In this document: piece after piece, positions 24,299-34,160 of the stretch
Numbering within the stretch: position 1 is the stretch's first letter
Layout of the letters: each line of letters begins with the position of its first letter
Assembly (NCBI GenBank): GCA_020310875.1
Contig: CM035413.1
Location: forward strand, 161,429,306-161,493,305
Origin: Ceratopteris richardii
Lineage: Eukaryota > Streptophyta > Polypodiopsida > Polypodiales > Pteridaceae
Length of the DNA: 64,000 nucleotides
Reading direction: 5' to 3'
Notes under the pieces: generated by a model
The model's database searches: none
What the model was told of the DNA's origin: nothing
The model's input: the letters and a program-made list of their open reading frames with translations, nothing else
Translations under genes and position numbers: made by a program

Positions 24299-27200
24299 AT
24301 GGCAGATGGATTTCCTTCATCAATTGACAAATTGGACAGAGGTAACTACTCAGCTTGGTCATTAAGAATGGAAGCCTATCTCCAAGGTAGAAGTTTATAT
24401 GGTTATGTGGTTGGAGATGAAGTTATGCCAAGTTTCAGGAACAAAAGTCAACCAACACAAGAAGAGCAAGAAAGATTGAGCACATGGTGCTCCAAGGATG
24501 CACTTGCAAGGTCTTATCTCCTCAACTCTATCTCAGATTTTTTGTTGCCTCACATTAGAAGTTGTAAGACATCTCAAGAAGTGTGGGATGCACTTGAAGC
24601 TTTCTTTTCTTCAAGTACTAAAGCTAGGAAGCATCAACTATGGCTGGATTTCACAACTCTGAAGAAGGCTCCCAAACAAAATGTGACTGATTTTGTCACA
24701 AAGCTCAAGGACATAGCGGATCAGTTGGGAAGCATTGGAGAGGTAATAGATGAAGAGCAAATTGTAAGGCAGGTCATCAATGGCTTGAAGGCAGATGACA
24801 AGTGGGAAGCATTCACCACAGCTATGGATTTGTACATGGACATGCATGTACCTGATTTCAATACACTCATTGGACAACTACTTACCCAAGAGGCAAAGCT
24901 TATCAAAAATGGAGAAAGCTCTAAAGGTAATCAATCTTCAGCTTTATACACTGATAAAAGCAAGTCCAAAGATAACAAAGGAAAGGCAAAGAAAGTGGAT
25001 GATGAAGCAGGTACATATCAAGCTAACTATGCAGGTAGAGGAAGACATGGCAGAGGTAGAGGAAGAGGAGGTAGACAAGGCAGGGGGAGATCCCAAGACT
25101 CCAACCCATGTTCTATTTGTGGACTAACTAATCATACAACTAAAAATTGCTTTAGGAATTCCAGGAATCAAAGAGGCAGAGGATACAATAGAGGAAGTTA
25201 TGGCTACTCAAGAGGAAGGTTCAACAACTACCATGGCAACTACAACAACTACAATCATTCAAACTATCAAGGAGGCTACAAAGGAAGGAGAGACTACAAT
25301 AACTACACAGAAGACTCAAACAAAGAGGATTCATTATTGATCATGAACATGGCTATGCCACAAGGTAAATCTGATGAGCATGTTTTCTACATAGATTCAG
25401 GTTGTTCAAATCATGTGGCATGAAATGTGGCACTCCTATCAGATTTAGAAGATCCAAGGAATAAGCATGAGGTACAAACAAGAGATGATACAAAACATCC
25501 TGTGGAGAAAATAGGCAATGTCAAAGCACCTGATGGAAACATCAACCTACTCAGTAAGGTACTCTATGTCCCTACCATTACAAAGAATTTGATAAGTGTT
25601 GGGCAGATAGTAGAGAAAGGGTTGCAAGTCAGGTTCACAAAGGCAGGAGCATTTGTTGAAGATCCAAGTCAAGGATTCAGAAAAATTGCAAAAGGTGAAA
25701 AGACAGGTAGATTGTTCACATTTGAATTACAGGACACTAGAAACATTGCTCTCTTTAATTATGGTAGTCAGACACTCACAGAATTGGAAGTATGGCACAA
25801 AAGTTTAGCACATATTGGTGAAAGGTCATTAAAGCGGATTTGCAGGGACCAAAGTGTACTTGGACTCCCTAATTTGTCAAAACAACATATGATTTATAAG
25901 TGTAGTGCATGTCAATTTGGAAAGTCTCACAGGTTACCATTCATGAAGAAAGGTTATATGCATGGAGATCTCTTGGAGTTGGTTCATACAGATGTATGGG
26001 GACCTAGCAAGGAAGCTTCAATATCTGGATCAAGGTATTATGTTTCCTTTATTGATGATTGCAGCAGATGGACTATCCTATTCTTTATGAAACACAAAGA
26101 TGAAGTTTTTTCATGTTTCAAAAGATATTTGGCTCTTGTGGAGAATCAAACAGGTAAATCACTAAAAAGGCTAAGGTCAGATGGAGGGGGAGAATACTTC
26201 TCCCATGAGTTTGGTTCTTTTCTTCAAGAAAGAGGAATCAAAAGAGAGGTAACTACAAGGTACACTCCTGAGCAAAATGGAGTGGCAGAAAGGAGGAATA
26301 GGACAATTGTTGAAGCTGCAAGGTCTGTGTTAAATGAAAAGCATTTACCTAATCACTTATGGGCTGAGGCTGTATCTACAGCCACTTACTTGATTAACAG
26401 GTTGCCTTCAAAATCCCTTGATGGGATGACTCCATATGAGGCTTGGAATGGAAGAAGACCAAGCTTAGATCATTGTAAAATTTTTGGATGTATTGCTTTT
26501 GCTCATGTTCCTTCACAGGTTAGAGGCAAGATGGATCCAAAAGCAGAAAGGTGTGTATTTATTGGATATGACAACAATCAAAAGGGCTACAGGTTACACA
26601 ACCCTACCAACAAAGGATTCTTGGTAAGCAGAGATGTAGTTTTTGATGAGAACAATTCATGGTATGAAGATTCATGCAGGAAGGTCAATTTGCCATATAA
26701 TCTTGAAGAAGATTTTCCAAAGCTTGGTAGAGAACAACCAAAGATTGAAGAACAAGACACCTCGGAGGATGATGAAGAATCTCAGATGGAAAAGATCAAA
26801 GCATGGAAGTCTAAAGGTAAAGCAAAATTGCAGGAACTTGGACATGAGGCAGAATCATCACATCATGGCATAAGAAGATCTATGAGGGAAAAGAAAAAAC
26901 CAAAAAGGTATGGGTTTGACACCTCATTAGTAACTAAACATTCTATCTACATAGCACAGGACATAAACCAAGAGGAGCCATCATCATTTGAAGAGGCCAA
27001 AGCAAAAACAGAATGGAAGCATGCAATGAAGGAAGAGATTGAAGCACTTGAGGAAAACAACGCTTGGGATTTGGTGCCCAAGACTTCATCCATGAAGGTA
27101 ATAGGCTCAAGATGGGTCTATAAACTCAAGAAGAATTCTGATGGTTCCATTAACAGGTATAAGGCAAGGCTTGTAGCAAAAGGCTTTGCACAAACTCAGG

Positions 27201-28509
27201 GAATTGATTATGAGGAGACCTTCTCTCCTGTGGCAAAGATGCCTACTATTAGGGTTTTGCTTAGTATTGCCTCTTCCAAGAATTGGAAGATACTTCAACT
27301 AGATGTAAAGAATGCATTCTTGAATGGTTGGATAACAGAAGAGGTATATATGGCACAACCACCTGGTTTTGAGAATCAAGTTTATCCTGATTATGTGTGT
27401 AAACTTAACAAAGCATTGTATGGTCTCAAGCAAGCTCCAAGAGCTTGGAATTTCAGGCTTGTTTCATTCTTGCATGACAAAGGCTTTCAACCAAGCAAGG
27501 CAGATCCTTCACTCTTATATAAAAAAGGAGTAACTCTGAGGTCATCTACCTGTGTGTATATGTAGATGATATTATATTGACAGGAAATGATGCAGATGGT
27601 ATGAAGAAGATCAAAGATCAGATGAGAGAAGAGTTCAAGATAAGTGATTTGGGTTCACTTACCTACTTCCTAGGCTTGGAAGTTGTCTACAAAGATCATG
27701 GTTTGTTTCTCACTCAAAGGAAGTACATTAAGGACATGTTGGCAAAATTCAAGATGCAAGATTGTAAGATTGCAGGTACTCCAATGGAGGTCAATCACAA
27801 ATTGAGCTCACATGAAGGTGAACTCATAGAGGACATCACATCATATCAAAGTCTAGTGGGTAGTCTCAACTATGCCACATTGACAAGAGTAGATATATGT
27901 TACAGTGTGAGTGTGCTAAGTCAATTTATGCACACACCAAGGAAACCACATATGGATGCTGCCAAAAGGATTCTCAAGTATCTCAAAGGAACCATAAATG
28001 AAGGACTTTATTATCCTTATGTATCTGATTTAGGTTTGAAGCTATTTTCTGATGCAAATTGGGTTGGCTCCAAGAAAGATAGAAGGAGCACTTCAGGTTA
28101 TCTCACCTTTGCAGGTTCAAAGCTTATTTCATGGTCATCCAAGAAGCAACCCACAGTTGCTCTCTCTTCTACTGAAGCTGAATATAGAGGTCTTGCCATA
28201 GCTACACAAGAAGCTATGTGGATGAAGACATTATTCAAAGATCTTGGATTGGAGTTTGGAACTCCAACTATTTTTGGTGACAATATGAGTTCTATTCATT
28301 TGGCTGCTAATCCTATTTTTCATGCAAGGACTAAACATATTGAAGTTCATTATCACTATGTACGAGAAAAGGTTCTAAGCAAAGAGATTCAAATATCATA
28401 TGTGTCCACTCATCAACAATGTGCAGATATTCTAACCAAAGCATTGGATAGTACAAAGCTTTGCAAATTCAAGGCTATGATTGGTTTGCAGGTAATCTTG
28501 GAAGATTGA
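24299..28509 (+). pseudogene. Copia B gag-pol (about two breaks)
   Basis: Starts ATG at 24299 (MADGFPSSIDKLDRGNYSAW). Gag is followed by an RG-rich stretch and the knuckle CSICGLTNHTTKNC (CX2CX4HX4C, near 25110-25150). The protease block is FYIDSGCSNH near 25385. Integrase has an HHCC region (WHKSLAHIG ... CSACQFGKSH, 25790-25930) and catalytic blocks VHTDVWGPS, FIDDCSRW and RSDGGGEYFSHEF ending in GVAERRNRTIVEAAR (to about 26330). RT spans about 27000-27700 and includes RYKARLVAKGFAQ. RNase H spans about 28010-28480 (ALSSTEAEYRGLA). All domains are in normal Copia order. With about two breaks it is unlikely to make a full polyprotein now. Confidence 0.9.
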
Positions 28510-28541
28510 AGACCTCAAGCATACTTGGCTTGAGGGGGAGC

Positions 28542-29798
28542 TTTTGGAGCAAGTCTATGACAAGCCTAAGTATTGGTTTCAGTCCCACAAAGTCATGAAA
28601 AAAGCTTTAAAATGAAGACTATGTAAAGTTCACTTGTGAACTACCTCTTGTAACTTTTGAAGAGTTTACTTAATGTAAAAGTGTTGAGTCCACTTGATCA
28701 AGAATGGAAAGAGGAGCCACAAATTCGTGATTTGTGGTAGGTAGAGAATCAAATCAATCATTGATTGATTGGAGAGTGATTGAGGGAAGTTAGCCTCCCA
28801 AACTCAAATATAAATAGATGGCAGTTTTAGTCGTGGTTAGAGAGACCTATGTGAAGACCTCCAAGAGCTGAGCTTTATGCCATATCAAGGTGTGATTACA
28901 AGGCACACATATGTATCAGTAAGTCATTGTATTTTACAAGCAATATACTTTCATTTTCATGATTATTTGAGTTCATATTTCCATGTTATTGTGAAGTGTA
29001 CTACTCACTGCCATTACTCTCAGTTTTTCTCAGTCAACTTGCAGAGATGTTTTCTCTGCGCTTGGTGCATCCTTTTCAGTGATTTAACTTGGTAAAGTTA
29101 GCTCTATAAGTCTACTATATGCTCACAAATGTTCATGTCATTTGGATATTGCAATATTCAGTTATGTTTAGTTGAAGTCAACAGTGTCTGTGCATTTTCA
29201 CTTCTCTGTCAGGTACCCGACTTTTTCACTCATCTTGTCAGAGCCATTTCTCAGTGGTTACTTATCCACATTCCGTGATTTAAAGCTTGTTGAATTCAGA
29301 TTACTGTCTAGTATAACCATACAAATTTTCATAATCATTGGATTCCTACATTTTGAGTTATGATGATTTTTCTGCTCACTGGTCTCAAACTGTAGCAGCC
29401 CGTGAAAATCGAGATGATGTCATCAGTTGTTAAAACTCATTCTCAGTGTGTGGTTCATTATTTTTGATGAGATTACTCTTGAAAGTTAACTCTTTAAGTT
29501 ACCTAGACTTCCACGAGAGGAATTAAGCTAATTGTTGTTGTGCTCAGAGAATTATGTAAAACACTGGACAGGTGTATGAACCAAGAATAGCAAGTTTTCA
29601 CCTCTGAGCTAACTCCAACTTATCTGTTTTGATCTATCTTTTTGAGAGTGATCTTCCAAGGTACATAGGGTGTCTAATACATCCATTGGCAAGCTAAAAG
29701 GGCCCACCATATACTCCTGGAGTTCATTTGGGTGGTGTAGATCAAGGATTTTGCAACACCTCTTCATCTTCAAGCACATACCTATCCATCTCTTCACA
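28542..29798 (+). repeat. 3' LTR of Copia B
   Basis: About 1,257 bp, homologous over its length to 23002-24272. Begins just after the polypurine tract GAGGGGGAGCT and ends CTCTTCACA before TAAGA. Confidence 0.93.
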
Positions 29799-29896
29799 TA
29801 AGAGACAAACACTTGGGAGAGAAAATATAATAAGAAAAAGATTATATTAATCATTTGGGATATACAAAAAGTTCTCCCAACAAGAGAGTAAAAATG

Positions 29897-30493
29897 TTAA
29901 GGTTTATTCCCTCTAATTCGTTTCGCTAACTTCATATCTTTAGGTTGTATTGTCACTCTCTTTGCATGGATGGCACACAGGTTAGAGTCCTCCAACATTG
30001 AGATAAGATATGCCTTTGTAGCTTCTTGGAGGGCTTCAATGGCTATCCCTTGGATACAAAGTCCAACGCAATAGCTTTGGATCTCTTCCTTCACAACTCT
30101 TGCAAATGACCTTTGTGGAATAAGAATCTCCATAGACTTTTGATAGTGTTGAATCTCGCCAAAGGCTTTGGTTTGCTTTCTGCGCCTTTGCGGTGCTCTT
30201 GCATTTGGGGGGATGTTGGGTTGTGGTTGTTGTGGTCTACAACACGGTTGATAGTTCTTCTTTCTTCTTGGAGCATGCCTAGATGGTCCTCCCTCCTCAT
30301 TTACTTGGTCTGCCCGACTTTGCTCTCTTTCTTCATCGGTTGGTCTTTGTCCTTGTCCTAGGGGGAGCGTCTTGCCTCCTTGTGTTACTCAATGGTTCAT
30401 GGGGATATGTTCATGGGTCTATGGTGGCTCATTAACACTTTCTTCATCCAAGGAACTCTCTAAATTTGATGTTGTCTGCTTTGTGCATGCCAA
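29897..30493 (-). pseudogene. Divergent histone H3 pseudogene (CENH3-like), intronless
   Basis: One continuous frame of 199 codons including the final TAA (complement of 29897-29899). The histone-fold half is clear: FGEIQHYQKSMEILIPQRSF, then IEALQEATKAYLISMLEDS, then [20 protein letters not shown] and KRIRGNKP, matching the H3 pattern [32 protein letters not shown]. LIPxxSF replaces the canonical LIRKLPF and is typical of centromeric H3. The N-terminal tail is about 110 residues, over twice the canonical tail, and lacks the ARKST/KAPRK core. It opens LACTKQTTSN at codon 1, resembling MARTKQTARK with the ATG changed to TTG. There are in-frame stops at codons 25 (TAG) and 35 (TGA), so it is not functional as written. 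Loop 1 has canonical H3 length, unlike most CENH3, so assignment to CENH3 is tentative. No introns. Confidence 0.78.
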
Positions 30494-30534
30494 TCTCTTA
30501 GGATGTAAAGTGGTAAAATGAGGAAGGAAACCTT

Positions 30535-30542
30535 TATTTATA
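30535..30542 (-). promoter_or_regulatory. TATA box upstream of the H3 pseudogene
   Basis: TATAAATA on the minus strand, 42 bases before the degenerate start codon. The presence of a promoter-like box so close favours a duplicated gene over a processed retrocopy. Confidence 0.5.
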
Positions 30543-30652
30543 GCCTTTCACTTAAGACTTGTCTTGCTCACATTTAAATAGATAAAAATTAGTTTTAAAA
30601 CACTAAAACTATATTCACAAAGACATTGAAAGTTTATTTGAAGTGAAAGGAG

Positions 30653-30982
30653 TTATAAAAACCTTGAAAAAAATAAGGCACTTGAAGAGTTGGGAAAGTA
30701 TTTCCAAGCAGAACCCTCATAGACTCTTTGTGCACGCCATTGGGCATGATGTAGCGGTCTTGATGATGACATCCACTTCTCTCTTGCAATATCATGTTGT
30801 ATCTTTCGTGTAATCTTTGCTATTCGTGACTCACATGCTCGTTCCATTACATATTTTCTAGCAAATGTTGCACAAAAAAACCAATTGAATATTTCTTCTA
30901 AATAGCTCGATTGTAGTAGACCACCCCCATGATGAGTGTCTTTAAAGCAAATACCTCTAGCCCTGTAATGTGACTTCTCCAT
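30653..30982 (-). CDS. Unrecognised short open frame, possibly an exon
   Basis: 109 codons on the minus strand, MEKSHYRARGICFKDTHH... with a basic middle (CESRIAKITRKIQHDIAREK). No known motif, no signal peptide. Element E starts 5 bases beyond its upstream end, so any upstream exon would have been displaced. It may be a chance frame. Confidence 0.25.
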   Translation of the reverse strand: MEKSHYRARGICFKDTHHGGGLLQSSYLEEIFNWFFCATFARKYVMERACESRIAKITRKIQHDIAREKWMSSSRPLHHAQWRAQRVYEGSAWKYFPNSSSALFFSRFL

Positions 30983-30986
30983 TCCT

Positions 30987-31805
30987 TGTTGTTAGAAGAA
31001 TCATTTTTTGAGGAAAATTATTTGTAAAAATGTCAAAAACTTGTAAAAATATTTATACAAATGATGTAAAAATGAGGAAGAGTCTTCCTCATGTAAATTA
31101 GAATCATATGTATTTTTTTTAGAATTTTTGGAAGCTCTTTGATAGCATATTTTTAGATTAGAAGGGAAAAGGACCAAAATTCAAGTGTGAAAGAGGACAC
31201 TTGAAAATGTATAAAAGATAATTTCCTCTATTTTGAGAGGGTTGGTTGTATTGTTTTTGCTATCCAAGTAATATGAAGAGCTCTCCTACAAAAAATCGTG
31301 TTTTCTCCTTTCATGTACTTTCTTTTGATTTGTTGAGTCTATTCTTTGTGTAGTCCATGGAATTTGTGAGCTTCAGTTGTGTATTTCTGATTTTGTGAAT
31401 GAAGAGAGGTGATTCTTAGTGTATTGAGTAAGAAAGTGCAGAAGAACAAAACAGGAAATGGAAATCCTCAGTTTTCACAGAATCACGATTGTCTCATGTA
31501 TGTGATACAGGTACTTTTTTTGAGATTTGACTTCATAATTGTGTTCTGCTGTGAAAATGGCACACTTTTTAGGCACAAAGATCATTGAAAATGCTGTTGT
31601 ATAGCTCAAGATAATCAAAACCCTAGATATTTCTCTCCTTCTTCATAATTTCTCAGAAAAGCAGTCATTTAACTCTTGTTCTTGGATTCCATTAACTAGA
31701 AGGGGTTGTGGTCTTTGCATACTTCCGGGATTGACAATTTAAAGATGTGTAGTTGATCCTTTATGCTAAAATGATTGGAGAGGACAACTCCAAAGGGTAA
31801 CAACA
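30987..31805 (+). repeat. 5' LTR of Gypsy E
   Basis: 819 bp with matching inverted ends TGTTGTTA and TAACAACA. TATA box TATAAAAG at 31210-31217. The leader motif AATCGTG/CACGATT already occurs in it (near 31293 and 31478). No second copy in the window, so the boundaries rest on the end symmetry and the primer site. Confidence 0.75.
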
Positions 31806-31814
31806 AACATTTTT

Positions 31815-31832
31815 TGGTGCCGTTGCCGGGGA
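31815..31832 (+). other. Primer-binding site of Gypsy E (tRNA-Asp type)
   Basis: TGGTGCCGTTGCCGGGGA, one base from the TGGCGCCGTTGCCGGGGA used by Athila-type elements and complementary to the 3' end of tRNA-Asp. It lies nine bases after the LTR. Confidence 0.88.
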
Positions 31833-33404
31833 ACAAAGCAAAAGCTTCATTGAAGTTTGGAACCTTGCTGGATCTTCCATTTTTTATGGTATTTGAACAC
31901 ACTGAAAAGGTACTACTCTATAATCAAGAAAGAAAAATGAAAAGGTAGGTTTCTTTGCTTGTCTTTTGGGAAAAGAAAGCATGAGTTAACCTTTTGAGAT
32001 AAAAGAAGTTGTGAAATTCTTGCAAATTGATAGTTGCTCATTCCTTTTAAGAGTAAAGTGCAGGTGTGAGGAAAAAATTGAATCAAGATTGTTCAAGGGA
32101 AGGTAAAATGTGACTATCTTTGCATATGTAGAGTGCTTTTTGACTAAGTACCAAGAAAATTTGTTAATCTTGGAAAGGATGACATGATTGCAATGAGGAA
32201 AGTCAAGTAAAGTAGCTAAGTGTAAATTGATAGATCTATTTGTTTAGCCAAGGTAAAACAATAATCTTGAGAAAAGATTTATTTGCATCTTGAAAAAAAA
32301 AGTGTTTGAGTTTATCTTTGCATGAATTGATACTTGTACTTCTTAACACAAATTTTCTTGGAAAGTTCTACTTCTAAACTGATTAGATTGCAAGCATAAA
32401 AGAGTAAATCCATTAAAAATTCAAAAAAATTTCCTTTTTCTTGGAGAGTTGGATAGGAGGATTATTGTTTGAAATTGGAAGGGGAAAAGTGAAAGAAAAA
32501 AAATCAGGAAATTGAAAGAAAATAAAGAAAAATGTCTAGAGTAGAAGTTGCTGTTTAAATTTTCCAAAAAGTCTCTTTGAATGAGTTTGGTGGTGTATAA
32601 TTGCAGGTGTCAAGTGATCTGGAGTTGGTGAAGAACATTGAAGAAGACCAGGTGGAAAGAAAAGTCAAAAAGTGCAAAAGCTGGAAGTTCAGAGAAAAAC
32701 ACGATTCTCTTCATAAGATCGCGATTTTCTGTAAGATAAAGAATTTGACTTAGTTGCACTATTGGGTACAGAGGTAAGTGATTTTAAAAAGGTTTCATAA
32801 GTTGCATGAGTAAAGAAAATCAAAAACTTCAAAATTTCAGTAGGAATTGAGCATCAAGTGATTAGATTGGAGAATTGGGTACAGAATCGCGATTTTCATC
32901 AATAGAATAAAGAAAGCAAATTTTGTTGGAAAGGATAGGATTTGTGAATTAAAACCACAAAAATTGCTAAGGGACAAGAATCATACAGTGAGAATTTAAA
33001 ATTTGGTGAAAATCATACACAATCGTGTTTGTCTGAAGACTATAAAAGCCTAAAATCTCAGAAAAATGTTCACTTGAGTGAAAGAGAGAGTGAGAGGAGC
33101 TGACAGAGTCGCGATTTTTTGCAAATACAAAATCTTTTGGATATTTCTTGACCAGGCAGCAAGGTAATCTTCTTACAACAAGTTTGTGTATAATTTCAAG
33201 TTCCAACATGTTGGTAAAAGCACAAAAACAGAGAAAATTATTTAAAAAACACGGAATCGCGACATCTAGTTTTTTGAATTTTTTTAGGGAAAATAATATT
33301 TTTTGTTGAAAAATCTTTTATTGCATGTTAGTATTTTAATAAGGCACTTCTAATAGAGAAAAAAGAACTTAAAAAATCAAAAACCAAAAAATTATAAGAA
33401 TCTG
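31833..33404 (+). other. Long untranslated leader of Gypsy E
   Basis: A-rich, non-coding, with scattered copies of AATCGCGATTT and ACACGATTCTCTTCA (for example near 32700-32730, 32885, 33105 and 33255). It is the apparent source of the tandem array that follows. Confidence 0.65.
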
Positions 33405-34150
33405 CTCAGAATCGTGATTCTGAGAACAAAATCGCAATTCTAAACTCAAAATCACGATTCCCTGAATACGATTTTCATAAAAAAATCGTGTTTTTTACGA
33501 TTGTGAGCAATCAAGATTATCTAGGAACAAAATCGTGAAAAACACAATTCTATCCACAAAATCGTGAAAAAACACGATTCTATTCACAGAATCATGACAA
33601 ACACGACTTCCTTCACAGGATCGTGGAAATCACGATTGTCTTCACAAAATCGTGGTAAACACGACTTCCTTCACAGGATCGTGGAAATCACGATTGTGTT
33701 CATAGAATCGTGACAAACACCACTCCCTTCACAAGATCATGGAAATCACGATTGTCTTCACAGAATCGTGAAAAACAAGATTCTATTCAGAGAATCGTGA
33801 GAAAGACGATTCTATTCACAGAATCGTGAAAAATACGATTCTATTCACAGAATCGTGAAGAAGACGATTCTATTCACAGAATCGTGAGAAATTCGATTCT
33901 ATTCACAAAATCGTGAAAAATACAATTCTATTCAGAGAATCGTGAGAAAGACGATTCTATTCACAGAATCGTGAAAAACACGATTCTCTTCACAGAATCG
34001 TGAGGAATACAACTCTATTCACAGAATCATGAAAAAGACAATTCTCTTTCACAGAATCATGAGAAAATCTAGAATCTTCTCAAGATCGTAGAAAAGATGT
34101 GATTCTATTCACAGAATCATGAAAAACACGATTCTCTTCACAGAATTGTG
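33405..34150. repeat. Tandem array of a palindromic ~29-bp unit
   Basis: About 25 units of roughly 29 bp, of the form AGAATCGTGAAAAACACGAT followed by TCTATTCAC. Each unit contains the inverted repeat GAATCGTG-5-CACGATTC. Units vary by a few bases; the left part is more diverged. It lies between the primer site and gag of element E. There is no protein coding in it. Confidence 0.9.
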
Positions 34151-34160
34151 AATTTGTTGG

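Larger units (their letters stand above)
23002..29798 (+). mobile_element. Copia LTR retrotransposon B, full-length
   Basis: 6,797-bp element with two LTRs (23002-24272, 28542-29798), a primer site complementary to initiator tRNA-Met (TGGTATCAGAGC at 24274), a gag-pol region, a polypurine tract (TTGAGGGGGAG near 28530) and a 5-bp TAAGA duplication. The coding region is nearly open, with about two breaks. I count very roughly 3-4% difference between the LTRs, which suggests an insertion several million years old at slow tree-like rates. It separates the hairpin region from the histone H3 pseudogene. Confidence 0.96.

Noticed and set aside
29897-30493. A functional histone H3 or CENH3 gene
   Set aside because: The start codon is degenerate and two in-frame stops interrupt the tail; an intron cannot easily remove them because the only GT-AG interval there is about 50 bp.
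30653-30982. A recognisable host exon upstream of the H3 pseudogene
   Set aside because: The frame is open for 109 codons but shows no motif, no clear splice sites and no homologue I know; it is kept only as a low-confidence entry.
33405-34150. Regularly spaced repeats that could be mistaken for a CRISPR array
   Set aside because: The 29-bp units are contiguous with no unique spacers, vary gradually, and lie in a plant Gypsy leader whose LTR carries the same motif. This is a tandem repeat.
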